From NCBI RefSeq assembly GCF_008830225.1, contig NZ_WAIE01000006.1:62001-126000 (forward strand): 64,000 nt of DNA, in the 5' to 3' direction. A program made the position numbers and the translations under genes. The DNA is from Pseudodesulfovibrio senegalensis (lineage in GTDB: Bacteria; Desulfobacterota; Desulfovibrionia; Desulfovibrionales; Desulfovibrionaceae). The number at the start of each line of letters is the position of its first letter. The first letter of the stretch is position 1. Below are positions 47,208 through 56,403 of this stretch, piece after piece. The notes under the pieces are model-generated. The model did no database searches and had not been told where the DNA came from. It saw only the letters and a list, made by a program, of their open reading frames with translations.

Positions 47208-48629
47208 ATGAACAGGATCATGCATCGACTGCACAACCGCTGGAAAGCCCGGGGCGGCTACCGGGAAGCCCTGAACATCGGCATGCCGCTGGTGGTCAGC
47301 ATGGCTTCGACCACAGTGATGATGTTCACGGACAGGGTCTTTCTGGGCCGCTATTCCGTGGATGCCATTGCCGCGGCCTTTCCGGCCAGCATAGCCTATT
47401 TTCTTTTCTATTCCTTCTTTCTGGGAACAATCGAGTACGTGAGCGTATTCGTTGCCCAGTACACGGGGGCAGGCCGCACGGACCGCGTTGGCGCGGCCAT
47501 GTGGCAGGGGGTCTACTTCTGCATCCCGGCCACCATCATTCTTGCCGTGCTCGGCATGGTTTGCGGCGATATTTTCGCCTTGGTGGGCCATGATCCGGCC
47601 CTGCGCGAAATGGAAACCGCCTATTTCAGGACCGTGGCCATGGGCAGCGGTTTCGGACTGGTGGGCGTGGCCCTGTCCTGCTTTTATTCGGGCCGGGGGA
47701 TCACCAAGCCGGTCATGGTGGTGAACATGATCGCCGCCACCGTGAACATTCCCCTTGATTACATGCTGATCAACGGCAAGTGGATATTCCCGGAAATGGG
47801 CATCACCGGCGCCGCGCTGGCAACGGTGGCCGCCTATGTGGTCACGTTCGTGCTGCTGGTGAAGCTGGTGTTTACAACAGACCACAACAAACGGTTCAAC
47901 GTGTTCTCCGGCTGGCGGTTCGATAGGTCCCTGTTCGGACGATTCATGCGTTTCGGCCTGCCCGGGGGCATCCAGTTCTTTCTGGACATGTTTGCCATTT
48001 CGTTTTTCGGGGTCATGGTGGGCAAGTTTACGCTTGTGGAGCTGGCCGCATCCAATATGGCCATTTCCGTGGACACCTTGGCCTTTCTTCCGGCCATCGG
48101 CATGTCCATCGCCGTCAGTGTCATGGTGGGGCAGGCCATGGGCAGCAACAACCTGCGCCGGGCCGAATATGCACTCAAGAGCGTGCTGCATCTGGTGTTG
48201 CTGTACATGGGCGGCATGGGGCTGGTATTCGTGCTGGCTCCGGAGTTCCTGCTGGGCCTGTTCCGCGCCAACGGCATGAGCGACGCCGAGTTCGCACCCA
48301 TTCTTGCGCTGGGCGTGGTGCTCATGCGTTATGTGGCTCTGTTCACGCTCATGGACGCGTTGGCCATCGTATACATGGGGGGGCTCAAGGGCGCGGGAGA
48401 CACGCGCTTCATCATGTGGGGCATCGGTTGCTCGTCCCTCGGGGTCATGGTCGTTCCCCTGATCCTGCTCTACAATTTTACGGACATGAATATACACGGA
48501 CCGTGGTTGTGCCTGCTGCTGTATGTCATGGTCCTGTCCGGCCTTTTCGTTTGGAGATTCAGGACCGGGGTCTGGAAGAGGCTGCGGGTCATCGACTCCG
48601 CGGATGTCGTCAAAACCGGCTCGGCTTGA
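47208..48629 (+). CDS. MATE-family efflux transporter
   Basis: A 473-residue protein with about 12 membrane helices in two halves. ALNIGMPLVVSMASTTVMMF, then DRVFLGRYSVDAIAAA, are typical MATE N-terminal motifs; the second half repeats the pattern with FGLPGGIQFFLDMFAISFFG. MATE proteins export drugs or metabolites using sodium or proton gradients. The substrate is unknown. The neighbouring envelope-modification genes are suggestive, but a terminator separates them. ATG at 47208 has only a weak site. Confidence 0.9.
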   Translation: MNRIMHRLHNRWKARGGYREALNIGMPLVVSMASTTVMMFTDRVFLGRYSVDAIAAAFPASIAYFLFYSFFLGTIEYVSVFVAQYTGAGRTDRVGAAMWQGVYFCIPATIILAVLGMVCGDIFALVGHDPALREMETAYFRTVAMGSGFGLVGVALSCFYSGRGITKPVMVVNMIAATVNIPLDYMLINGKWIFPEMGITGAALATVAAYVVTFVLLVKLVFTTDHNKRFNVFSGWRFDRSLFGRFMRFGLPGGIQFFLDMFAISFFGVMVGKFTLVELAASNMAISVDTLAFLPAIGMSIAVSVMVGQAMGSNNLRRAEYALKSVLHLVLLYMGGMGLVFVLAPEFLLGLFRANGMSDAEFAPILALGVVLMRYVALFTLMDALAIVYMGGLKGAGDTRFIMWGIGCSSLGVMVVPLILLYNFTDMNIHGPWLCLLLYVMVLSGLFVWRFRTGVWKRLRVIDSADVVKTGSA

Positions 48630-48659
48630 CGCCTGCCTGGCTTTCAGTACCCTGAGTCC

Positions 48660-49439
48660 ATGGCGTTGCAACGGTTGGAATCATGCCTGCGCGGTCTGGC
48701 CGGGGCGGGTGAGCACGTAGTGATCGCGCTTTCCGGCGGGGTGGACAGCTCCCTGCTTGCGGCCGTGGCTGGGCGCCAACTCGGCGGCGCATCCGTTCCT
48801 GTGTCGGCCGTGACCATAACCAGCGAATTGGGATTTGCGCGCGATGCAAACGCCGCCCGGGTGGTTGCCGCCGAGGCCGGGATCGAGCACGTCTGTTTGC
48901 CTGTGTCACTGCTGGATGACGAGGGAATACGCGCCAACGGGCCGGATCGCTGCTACTGGTGCAAGCGCGCCATGTTCAGCGCCATGCGCCGTTGTTTCGG
49001 CGACCGGGCCGTAATCATGGACGGAACCACGGCAGATGACGACCCGCAACGGCCGGGCATGCGTGCAGCCGCTGAACATGGCGTGGTCTCGCCGCTGGCC
49101 CGGGCTTGTCTGGTCAAGGAGGCCGTGTGCCGGGAGGCGCGCCTGCTCGGCGTGAGCACGCATGACAGGCCGTCGGACAGTTGCCGGGCAACGCGCATTG
49201 CCACGGGCACGGATCTGCGCGCCGTGCCGTTGATCATGGTTGAAACCATCGAGGAATTATTGCTGGCCAAGGGATTGCGCCATGTGCGCCTGCTGGTTGA
49301 TGAGCTGATGATAACCGCGCGTCATGCGCCGCATAACGGGGGAATCGATGATTTCCTGCGTTCGGATGTTCACGCCCTTGCCGCACGGTACGGGTATGAA
49401 CGGGTGCGTTTTGCGCCGTGGGAGCACTGGGATGGATGA
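48660..49439 (+). CDS. larE: ATP-dependent sacrificial sulfur transferase LarE ([4Fe-4S]-type cysteine pattern)
   Basis: A 259-residue PP-loop ATPase; SGGVDSS at residues 25-31 binds ATP. RCYWCKRAMF gives cysteines 98 and 101, and SDSCRATRI places Cys175 at the position of the sacrificial sulfur-donor cysteine of Lactobacillus LarE (Cys176). Homologs with three cysteines can hold a [4Fe-4S] cluster and so recycle rather than sacrifice the protein. LarE adds the two sulfurs of the nickel-pincer cofactor. Its stop overlaps the larB ATG by eight bases. No larA racemase gene is in the window. Confidence 0.9.
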   Translation: MALQRLESCLRGLAGAGEHVVIALSGGVDSSLLAAVAGRQLGGASVPVSAVTITSELGFARDANAARVVAAEAGIEHVCLPVSLLDDEGIRANGPDRCYWCKRAMFSAMRRCFGDRAVIMDGTTADDDPQRPGMRAAAEHGVVSPLARACLVKEAVCREARLLGVSTHDRPSDSCRATRIATGTDLRAVPLIMVETIEELLLAKGLRHVRLLVDELMITARHAPHNGGIDDFLRSDVHALAARYGYERVRFAPWEHWDG

Positions 49440-50178
49440 TATTCTGGACAGGTTCGCGCAGGGGGAATTGACCCGTGAACAGGCCCGCAAGGCCTTGGTG
49501 TCCCTCGGCTGCGCGCAGGTTGCAGTGGGTCGGCTGGATACGGGGCGGCTGGAGCGGACCGGGCAGCCCGAAGTTGTCTTTTGCCAGGGCAAGACCCCTG
49601 ATCAGGTGGCGATCGCCATGCAGGGGCTGTACGCGCATCATGGCCGCGCATTGGGCACCCGTGCGGACGCCGACCAGTTTGCCGCTGTGGAAGCCCTGTT
49701 GCCGGACTGCGAATATGATCCGGTATCCTCCGTGCTGCGGGCCGGGAACACCATGGAAACGATTGACGGCAAGCCTGCGGTGGCCGTGATCAGCGCGGGA
49801 ACAGCGGATTTGCCTGTGGCCGAGGAAGCGGCTCGCTGTGCGGCGTTTCTGGGATGCCGTGTGGAGCGGTATCATGATTGCGGCGTGGCCGGGTTGCATC
49901 GTTTGCTGGACGTGCGTGCCGACCTGGAGCAGGCCGGGGCCGTGATCGCCGTGGCGGGCATGGACGGCGCCATGGCTTCGGTGCTGGGTGGCCTGTCTGC
50001 TGTGCCCGTGGTGGCGGTTCCCACCAGCGTGGGCTATGGCGCGGCCTTCGACGGGTTGGCCCCGCTGCTTTCCATGCTCAATGCCTGCGCGCCGGGTGTG
50101 GCCGTGGTCAATATCGACAACGGGTTCGGGGCTGCGGCCTTTGCCGCGCGCATTGTGCGGGGGGCGAGCCGGGAATAG
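49432..50178 (+). CDS. larB: Nickel-pincer cofactor biosynthesis protein LarB
   Basis: A 248-residue protein. The N-terminal part (MDDILDRFAQGELTREQARK) and the C-terminal PurE-like half (VISAGTADLPVAEEAARCAA, VAGMDGAMASVLGGLSAVPV and PTSVGYGAAFDGLAPLLSML) match LarB, which carboxylates and hydrolyses nicotinic acid adenine dinucleotide. The ATG lies inside larE (overlap of eight bases), so the two are translationally coupled. An earlier start at 49324 is unlikely. The larC gene is separated from it by the oppositely oriented thiC. Confidence 0.92.
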   Translation: MDDILDRFAQGELTREQARKALVSLGCAQVAVGRLDTGRLERTGQPEVVFCQGKTPDQVAIAMQGLYAHHGRALGTRADADQFAAVEALLPDCEYDPVSSVLRAGNTMETIDGKPAVAVISAGTADLPVAEEAARCAAFLGCRVERYHDCGVAGLHRLLDVRADLEQAGAVIAVAGMDGAMASVLGGLSAVPVVAVPTSVGYGAAFDGLAPLLSMLNACAPGVAVVNIDNGFGAAAFAARIVRGASRE

Positions 50179-50290
50179 TTTTTTGCCCCTGGCGGGCAGC
50201 GTATGTGTTTCCGGTCTCCGCTGTTTCGCTACACCTTTTTTGCGGATGCTTGCCGCTTTTGCACCATATCACTGCACCCGGCATCCAAAA

Positions 50291-50382
50291 CCACGGCCCG
50301 CCCTGCTCAAGCAGGGCGGGCCGTGGCGCAAAAAAATGTGCGAGTGAGGTTTGAGGGGGGCTTTTTCAAAAGCCGCCCCTCA
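50291..50382. repeat. Composite intergenic repeat, copy 4
   Basis: Between convergent larB and thiC: a 16-bp GC hairpin (CCACGGCCCGCCCTGC and complement, 50291-50326) and a GAGGGGGGCTTTTTCAAAAG-type hairpin (50352-50382) next to the thiC stop. Same pair of modules as in the other copies, without the AAGGGACGTGTCCCTT palindrome. It may act as a bidirectional terminator. Confidence 0.65.
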
Positions 50383-50394
50383 ACTTTTCACGTA

Positions 50395-51699
50395 TTAATC
50401 GTCGAGGTTGAGGTCTTCCCCGGCCATGACGCGGTTCATGTTGCGCACGGCGCACATCTTGCCGCACATGGAGCAGGTGTCCTCGTGTTCGGGCTTGGAG
50501 GATTCGCGGTATTCCATGGGCCGCACCGGGTCCATGGCCAGTTCGAACTGCTTGGGCCAGTCGAGGTCCGCACGCGCCTTGGACATGGCGTTGTCCCATT
50601 CTCGGGCGTTGGGAACGTTCTTGGCTATGTCGCCGGCGTGGGCGGCGATGCGGGTGGCCACGATGCCTTCCTTCATGTCGTCGAGCGAAGGCAGGCGCAG
50701 GTGTTCGGCCGGTGTCACATAGCACAGGAAGTCGGCCCCTGCTCCGGCGGCAATGGCCCCGCCGATGGCGGCGGTGATGTGGTCGTAACCGGGAGCCACG
50801 TCCGTCACCAGCGGTCCCAGAACATAGAAGGGTGCGCCGTGGCAGAGTTTTTTGGCGATGAGCACGTTGGCCTCGATCTCGTTGAGGGCCATATGCCCCG
50901 GGCCTTCGATCATGACCTGTACGTTACGTTCCCAGGCGCGCTTGGTCAGCTCGCCCAGCACGATGGTTTCCTGAATCTGGGCGGCGTCGGTGGCGTCGTG
51001 GATGGAACCGGGGCGGCAACCGTCGCCGAGGCTCAGGGTCACGTCGTGTTTTTCGCACAGCTCCAGCAGCCGGTCATAGTGCTCGTAGAACGGGTTTTCC
51101 GCATCGTTGAGCTTCATCCACGAAAAAAGCAGGGAGCCGCCGCGCGAAACAACGCGGGTCAGGCGTTCGTCTTTTTCGACCTGTTCTGCGGTCTTGCGGT
51201 TCAAGCCCGCGTGGATGGTCAGAAAGTCCACGCCGTCCGCAATGTGCTGCTCCACAACACGGAAGAATTCGTCCACCGAGATGTCTTTGAGGTCTTTTTC
51301 CAGAAAGCCCACGGCGTCGTAAATGGGAACCGTGCCGATCATGGCCGTGGATTCCTGCACCAGCCGTGCCCGGAATTCCTGTGTCTTGCCGAAGCAGCTC
51401 AGGTCCATGATGCCTTCGGCTTTCATGGCCAGGGCAGAGCGGACCTTGTCCATTTCGGCTTCAACGTCCTGGCAGTCCTTGGAAATGCCGAGGTTGACGT
51501 TGACCTTGGTGCGCAGTCCGCGGCCGACCCCTTCTGGGTCGATGCTGGTATGGTGCACGTTGGCCGGAATGATGGTCTGCCCGGCTGCGATATCCGCCAT
51601 GAGGCTTTCCACCCCGACGGATTCCTTTTCTGCCACACGTTTCATGTGGTCGGTGACGATTCCCTTGCGGGCAGCGTCCATTTGTGTGGTATAACTCAT
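50395..51699 (-). CDS. thiC: Phosphomethylpyrimidine synthase ThiC
   Basis: A 434-residue radical-SAM-like enzyme converting aminoimidazole ribotide to the thiamine pyrimidine. [55 protein letters not shown] and [18 protein letters not shown] are family motifs. The C-terminal CSMCGKMC (about residues 409-416) is the C-x2-C-x4-C cluster motif. The shorter length fits the anaerobe-type ThiC lacking the long N-terminal extension. GAGGAG precedes the ATG. No thiamine-pyrophosphate riboswitch was recognisable in the 297-base leader. Confidence 0.95.
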   Translation of the reverse strand: MSYTTQMDAARKGIVTDHMKRVAEKESVGVESLMADIAAGQTIIPANVHHTSIDPEGVGRGLRTKVNVNLGISKDCQDVEAEMDKVRSALAMKAEGIMDLSCFGKTQEFRARLVQESTAMIGTVPIYDAVGFLEKDLKDISVDEFFRVVEQHIADGVDFLTIHAGLNRKTAEQVEKDERLTRVVSRGGSLLFSWMKLNDAENPFYEHYDRLLELCEKHDVTLSLGDGCRPGSIHDATDAAQIQETIVLGELTKRAWERNVQVMIEGPGHMALNEIEANVLIAKKLCHGAPFYVLGPLVTDVAPGYDHITAAIGGAIAAGAGADFLCYVTPAEHLRLPSLDDMKEGIVATRIAAHAGDIAKNVPNAREWDNAMSKARADLDWPKQFELAMDPVRPMEYRESSKPEHEDTCSMCGKMCAVRNMNRVMAGEDLNLDD

Positions 51700-51996
51700 T
51701 GAATCTCCTCATACTGGGGACAGGATATCCTGTGTGGATATGGTGGGTGGCAAACGATTGACCGGATGTGCGGGAATGTCAAGGACCCGAACGAATATCA
51801 TGCGCGGGGCCGTTGCCGGGGGCGGGTTGAGGTTGCCCGCAGGCCGTGCGGAAGGTATAGGGAATGATAAGAATCGGTTATTGGCTTGGATCATGATCAT
51901 CATTGACCTTTCATCACCGATTGATCACGGCGGCATGCGCACAGAAACGCATGTGGAGAGGGTTGTGGTCGTTTGAAGATGGATGTGGAGAAAACC
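51700..51996. other. Divergent leader region between thiC and larC
   Basis: It must hold promoters for both genes. On the thiC side I looked for the CTGAGA and ACCCT...GGATAATGCC parts of a thiamine riboswitch and did not find them. An AGGATATCCT palindrome (about 51723-51732) lies close to the thiC ribosome site. No gene is supported. Confidence 0.3.
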
Positions 51997-52788
51997 ATGA
52001 GTACCTTGTTTCTGGACTGTACCACCGGAGTCAGCGGCGATATGCTGCTGGCATCCCTTGCGCACGTTCTGGAACAGGTGCGCCCAGTGGCGTCCGGGGC
52101 GAATTTTCTTCGGCAGGAGCTGGAAAGGCTCGGCTTGGACGGCTTTGAACTGCGTCATTCCCGGCAGTTGGTGGCCGGGATATCCTGTTTTCGCATGGAA
52201 GTGTTCCAGACCGCAAAACAGCCATTGCGGCATCTTGCGGACCTGACCCGGATGCTGGCGGAATCCCGCGTGCCGGGACCGGTTCGTGAACAGAGTCTTC
52301 ATGTGTTGCAAACCCTTGCTCATGCAGAAGCAACGGTGCATGACATCCCTGTGGACACGGTGCATTTTCACGAAATCGGAGCCGTGGATACCGTGGTTGA
52401 TGTCGTTGGAGTATCAGTGCTCATGGCGGCGCTTGCTCCAACGCGGATCCTGTGTTCGGCCGTGGATCTGGGCAGTGGGTTCGTGGATATCGCCCACGGC
52501 CGCATGCCCGTGCCGCCGCCCGCGTGCGCGGAATTGTCCAAAGGCATGGCCGTGTTCGGTTCGGACGCGGCCATTGAGCGTGCAACGCCCACCGGGCTGG
52601 CCTTGCTCAAGGGCATGAATCCGGAATTCTCGACATTGCCGCCCGGCATTGTCGAAGGCGTTGGATACGGTTGTGGTACGCGTTCCAGTGATGCAAGTCC
52701 TTCTTTTGTGCGCGCGTTCATGATCATGGAACTCGATCACACGGCCGTCATGACGGAGCGGGCCGCAGGAGACGAATATGCGAAGTGA
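51997..52788 (+). CDS. larC: Short LarC-like nickel insertion protein (LarC1 part only)
   Basis: A 263-residue protein. MSTLFLDCTTGVSGDMLLAS, ATVHDIPVDTVHFHEIGAVD, DIAHGRMPVPPPACAELSKG and ERATPTGLALLKGM are the N-terminal LarC domain that handles the pincer nucleotide and nickel. Full-length LarC is about 400 residues with a C-terminal LarC2 domain (in Lactobacillus fused by frameshifting). Here the reading ends after YGCGTRSSDASPSFVRAFMI plus a short tail, and the DUF3431 gene begins 11 bases before the stop, so the second domain is missing locally. GGAG six bases before ATG 51997 fixes the start. Confidence 0.85.
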   Translation: MSTLFLDCTTGVSGDMLLASLAHVLEQVRPVASGANFLRQELERLGLDGFELRHSRQLVAGISCFRMEVFQTAKQPLRHLADLTRMLAESRVPGPVREQSLHVLQTLAHAEATVHDIPVDTVHFHEIGAVDTVVDVVGVSVLMAALAPTRILCSAVDLGSGFVDIAHGRMPVPPPACAELSKGMAVFGSDAAIERATPTGLALLKGMNPEFSTLPPGIVEGVGYGCGTRSSDASPSFVRAFMIMELDHTAVMTERAAGDEYAK

Positions 52789-53443
52789 CGTGCGGGTGGT
52801 GGTGGCCCGGTACAATGAGGACGTTGCGTGGCTGGAGCAGACCGGCCTCGATTACGTTGTGTACGACAAGGGACCGGATCCGGTTGCCGATGCACGGATA
52901 CTGCCGAACATCGGGCGAGAGGCCCATACCTATCTGACCCATATCGTGCGCGAATGGGATTCGCTTGCGCCGCATACGGCCTTTGTGCAGGGCGACCCTT
53001 TCGACCATCTGGACCCGGACCGGGCCACGGGACCGCAGGACCTTGCGGCCATGATCATTCGGTGCGCGGAGCGTGGCGTACCGTTTCGCGGCTTTGCCTG
53101 GTTCAAACTCAAGTGCGACGGGCTGGGCCGCCCACATGACCTGAACAAGCCCGAAAACGAGGGACGATGGGCCGGATGGGGCAAGGACATTCCCGTGGAG
53201 CGTGTTTTCCGTGAGCTTTTCAATGCGGAACCGCCGGCGCACTATGTTGCGCGTGCTCCGGCCGGACTGTTTTGCGTGTCTGCGGCTCGTGTCCGCACCC
53301 GGCCCAGGGCCATGTACGAACACGCCTTGCGGTTGATTGAAGACGATCCGCACGACGCCGAGAACACCGGGCACGCCTTCGAACGGCTCTGGCAGTTGAT
53401 TTTTAATGGCAATACCCTGTGGAATAAGGATACATACGCATAA
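52778..53443 (+). CDS. DUF3431-family protein
   Basis: A 221-residue protein. RVVVARYNEDVAWLEQ and VVYDKGPD, LPNIGREAHTYLTHIVREWD, then FVQGDPFDHL are characteristic of DUF3431, a family with a glycosyltransferase-like fold found in fungi and bacteria, of unproven activity. No signal peptide or membrane helix is seen. It overlaps larC by 11 bases and so is translationally coupled to it, though no functional link is known. Confidence 0.8.
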   Translation: MRSDVRVVVARYNEDVAWLEQTGLDYVVYDKGPDPVADARILPNIGREAHTYLTHIVREWDSLAPHTAFVQGDPFDHLDPDRATGPQDLAAMIIRCAERGVPFRGFAWFKLKCDGLGRPHDLNKPENEGRWAGWGKDIPVERVFRELFNAEPPAHYVARAPAGLFCVSAARVRTRPRAMYEHALRLIEDDPHDAENTGHAFERLWQLIFNGNTLWNKDTYA

Positions 53444-53503
53444 TAACCCCGGGTCGGCGGTAACCGTCCGCCGCTGAACCGATACCATTGGAGAATATTG
53501 CGG

Positions 53504-54733
53504 ATGCGATTGCCCCTGAACCTGAGCATGGCTGTTTCCTCTCTTTCGGCGCACAAGGTGCGCGCCGTGCTGGCCATGCTCGGCGTTTTTCTGGGGGCGC
53601 TGGCCTTTACCGGCGTGCAGCACGTTTCCGCCATCATGGTGCGCAAGGCGGTCATGGAAACAGAAAAGCTCGGACCCAACCTGTACGCCGTTGTGGCCGG
53701 GCAGATACGTTTTCGCCGCAGCGGCGGGGTGCGCGTGCGCGGCAACCGGGCCAATTTCCGGGTGGCGGATGCCCGCGCGGTCATGGACGGCGTGCCCTCC
53801 GTGCTCTCCGGAACCCCCTTTGCCAGCACGGACGATCTGCTCAAGGCCGAGGGCAACGCCCTGACCGCCCGTGTCTACGGCACATGGCCCACATGGCCCG
53901 AGGTCCGGAGCGTGAGCCTGGCGCAGGGCCGTTATTTTACCGAGCGGGAGCTTGAAGAACGGGCCATGGTCTGCGTGCTCGGTCCCACCGTGGCCGAACG
54001 GCTGTTCGGATCGCCGGAAAAGGCCATGGGAAAGATCATGCGTATTTACCGCGCCCCATTTAGGATCATCGGCATCATGGAACCCAAGGGCCGCGACCTT
54101 GCGGGCGATAATCAGGACGAGTTCGTGTTCATGCCTCTGACCACCTTCATGCGCCGCGCCTCCAACGTGGATTACATCAACGGCGTTTTTTTGCGGCTGG
54201 CCAAGGATGCCGACATTGCCGTTGTGGAGGATGCAGCCCGAAGAGTCATGCGGCGGCAGCACAAGCTGGGCAAGGGGCAGGCGGACGATTTCAGCCTGCT
54301 GGCCGCACGCGATACCATCCGTCTGCAACAGCAGGCGCTGGACCTCATGTCCACGCTGGGCGTGATCACTTCCGTGGTGTCCTTCGGTGTGGGCGGCATG
54401 GGTATCCTGTCCATCATGATTCTGGTGGTGCGTGCGCGAAGGGTGGAGATCGGCGTGCGCCGGGCCGTGGGCGGCAAGCGCAGCGACATCGTGCGCCAGT
54501 TCCTGTTCGAGGCCGGGCTCATGGCCGGGGCGGGCGGCGCCTGCGGCGCATTGGCCACCCTTGTCCTTGTTCTGGGCCTGCACCAGTTCGCTTCCCTGCC
54601 CTTGATAATCCTGCCCGAAAGCCTGTTGCTGACCATGGCCGGTTCCTGCGTGCTTGGGCTTGCGGCAGGGGCCTATCCGGCCTGGCAGGCCGCGCATATC
54701 GAGATTCTGGACGTGCTCAAGAGCCAGGGGTGA
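53504..54733 (+). CDS. MacB/FtsX-type ABC transporter permease
   Basis: A 409-residue membrane protein. The first helix (RAVLAMLGVFLGALAFTGV) precedes a large periplasmic domain (about residues 50-270). Three C-terminal helices follow (ITSVVSFGVGGMGILSIMIL; ALATLVLVLGLHQFASLPLI; LAAGAYPAWQAAHIEILDVL). RRVEIGVRRAVGGKRSDIVRQFLFE is the signature loop that contacts the ATPase. The ATG at 53504 is preferred to a TTG at 53498. Such permeases export lipoproteins, peptides or cell-wall signals, but no ATPase gene is adjacent. Confidence 0.88.
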   Translation: MRLPLNLSMAVSSLSAHKVRAVLAMLGVFLGALAFTGVQHVSAIMVRKAVMETEKLGPNLYAVVAGQIRFRRSGGVRVRGNRANFRVADARAVMDGVPSVLSGTPFASTDDLLKAEGNALTARVYGTWPTWPEVRSVSLAQGRYFTERELEERAMVCVLGPTVAERLFGSPEKAMGKIMRIYRAPFRIIGIMEPKGRDLAGDNQDEFVFMPLTTFMRRASNVDYINGVFLRLAKDADIAVVEDAARRVMRRQHKLGKGQADDFSLLAARDTIRLQQQALDLMSTLGVITSVVSFGVGGMGILSIMILVVRARRVEIGVRRAVGGKRSDIVRQFLFEAGLMAGAGGACGALATLVLVLGLHQFASLPLIILPESLLLTMAGSCVLGLAAGAYPAWQAAHIEILDVLKSQG

Positions 54734-54843
54734 TCCTGGCGGACGAGCGTGGGTGATTTGTGTTGTTTTTGGCTTTTTTTGCACGTTGCATTCCCGCGCG
54801 CCTCGCGTATATTTTCATGAAACGACTCGAAACAGGAGGCCTG

Positions 54844-55362
54844 ATGGTGAAATCGCCTGTCGTCAAAACCGTATGTACGGCCGTGCTTCTGCTGGCTTTG
54901 CTGGCCGGGGCCGCGTGGGCCGCGAAGTATGTCTGGGTGGCATCGCAGGGCGCCACCCTCAAGAAAGAGCCGACCGCATCGGCGCAGGTGACCGCCCAAC
55001 TCAGGCTGCACGAGCGTCTGGCCGTGCTGGAGCGCAGCGGTCGTTGGTACAGGGTGCGCAACAACGCAGGAAAGTCCGGGTGGGTCTACCGTGGCCGCAT
55101 TACCGGGGCACAGCCCAAAAAGACCACCTCCAACAACACCGCGCTGTTCGGCGACATGTCCAGCGATGTCCGCGCAGACCGCGCCACCACGGACCGGGCA
55201 GTGCGCGGCCTGAATCCGCAGACCGAACAATATGCAAACAGCACCAGAACGCCGCAGGAGTATCGCAGGGCGCTGGACACGGTTTTGGATCGTTCCATAA
55301 CTCGTCAGGATGTTGAGGAATTTCTCAAGCGCGGCAAGGTGGGTGAATATGCACAGCAATAA
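54844..55362 (+). CDS. Exported SH3b-domain protein
   Basis: A 172-residue protein with a signal peptide (KTVCTAVLLLALLAGAAWAA) and a bacterial SH3 domain (YVWVASQGATLKKEPTASA, LAVLERSGRWYRVRNNAG, KSGWVYRGRIT). A low-complexity tail with Asn, Thr and Arg follows. SH3b domains often bind peptidoglycan or proteins. AGGAGG is four bases before ATG 54844, which rules out the longer reading from 54760. The end overlaps the M48 peptidase start by 14 bases, suggesting joint action in the envelope. Confidence 0.8.
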   Translation: MVKSPVVKTVCTAVLLLALLAGAAWAAKYVWVASQGATLKKEPTASAQVTAQLRLHERLAVLERSGRWYRVRNNAGKSGWVYRGRITGAQPKKTTSNNTALFGDMSSDVRADRATTDRAVRGLNPQTEQYANSTRTPQEYRRALDTVLDRSITRQDVEEFLKRGKVGEYAQQ

Positions 55363-56257
55363 GAGCATGATCGTGCCGCGCTCGCGGCGTCAGGTGTTGG
55401 CCGGACTTCTGGCCGTGGCCGGAACCGCGGTGGCGGCCGGACCGGTGCTGGCGGCCGAGGCCGTGAAAAAGGACCAGGAAAAAAAGGGTTTTGACACCCG
55501 CAAGCTGTTTCAGGGCCTGGGTACCATCCTGCGCGCTTCGCAGGGGTTGGATTACGAGTCGGAAAAGACCATCGGCGAAAGTCTCGCGCTGGAAGGCTTC
55601 AAGCGCTACGGCATGCCCGTGGAAGACGAGCACGTGCAGCGGTTCGTGAACCTGTTGGGCGTTTCGCTGGCGCGCGACTCCATGCGCCCGGACATCCCGT
55701 ACCGTTTCGTGGTGGTCAAAAACGACGTCAAGAACGCGTTTTCCTGTCCGGGCGGCATCATCTTTCTTTCGTCCGGGCTGTTCACCAGTCTGAAGACCGA
55801 GGCGCAACTGGCCTGCGTGCTGGCGCACGAGATCGCGCACGTGGCCCACAAGGACGCCATCAAGTCCATACAGCAGGCCCAGTTCCTCAAGGGCGTGGGC
55901 ACCATCACCTCGTCCGCCATGGAAGGGGAAAAGGGGCGGCAGTTCCAGGCCATGATCGGCGATCTGCAGACCACGCTGTTTGACACGGGGTTGTCATACA
56001 AGATGGAGTATGCCGCTGATCTGGGCGGCATGGATACGGCATATCGCACCGGCTACGGGCCCAACGGCATGATCGAAACCCTGCAAATCCTGCGCAGCGA
56101 GGAGAAGGGCGCCATCATGAAGGGATCATGGTATTCCACGCATCCGCCCCTGGCCAAGCGCATTGCCAACTGTCAGGCGCATTTGCGGGACTTTTCCGAC
56201 TACAAGCAGATGCGCCAGCACACAGGGCGTTTGCAATGGTACCAGAAGCGCGTCTAG
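55349..56257 (+). CDS. M48-family metallopeptidase with twin-arginine signal
   Basis: A 302-residue protein. RSRRQVLAGLLAVAGTAVAA looks like a Tat signal. The metalloprotease core has AQLACVLAHEIAHVAHKDAI (HExxH zinc motif) and YKMEYAADLGGMDTAYRTGY, with the third zinc ligand Glu. STHPPLAKRI is the conserved M48 C-terminal stretch. It resembles LoiP/BepA-type periplasmic proteases that care for outer-membrane proteins. Overlap with the SH3b gene indicates cotranscription. A repeat element begins exactly at the stop codon. Confidence 0.88.
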   Translation: MHSNKSMIVPRSRRQVLAGLLAVAGTAVAAGPVLAAEAVKKDQEKKGFDTRKLFQGLGTILRASQGLDYESEKTIGESLALEGFKRYGMPVEDEHVQRFVNLLGVSLARDSMRPDIPYRFVVVKNDVKNAFSCPGGIIFLSSGLFTSLKTEAQLACVLAHEIAHVAHKDAIKSIQQAQFLKGVGTITSSAMEGEKGRQFQAMIGDLQTTLFDTGLSYKMEYAADLGGMDTAYRTGYGPNGMIETLQILRSEEKGAIMKGSWYSTHPPLAKRIANCQAHLRDFSDYKQMRQHTGRLQWYQKRV

Positions 56258-56378
56258 GCTGTTGATAAAGGCCTGTTTGCTTCGTTGATGCAAAAAGACC
56301 AACCCCTCGCGTACAGGAAGGTACGCGTCGGGTTTGGTCTTTTTTTCGTCTTGCGCTCAAGCTGTTTCTCAATATCCT
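56256..56378 (+). repeat. About 120-bp repeat element (copy 2)
   Basis: It starts AGGCTGTTGATAAAGGCCTG and shares TGATGCAAAAAGACCAACCC, CTCGCGTAC, a poly-T run and CTTGCGCTCAAGCTG with the element at 22543-22666, in the same orientation. The right inverted end is partly lost. It overlaps the last base pairs of the M48 stop codon. Its hairpin plus T-run may now serve as the M48 terminator. Confidence 0.6.
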
Positions 56379-56403
56379 AGCCGGAAGAAGAGTGAGAAAA
56401 AGA

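Noticed and set aside
51700-51996. Thiamine-pyrophosphate riboswitch before thiC
   Set aside because: I looked for the conserved CTGAGA and the ACCCT/GGATAATGCC arms on the minus strand and found neither.
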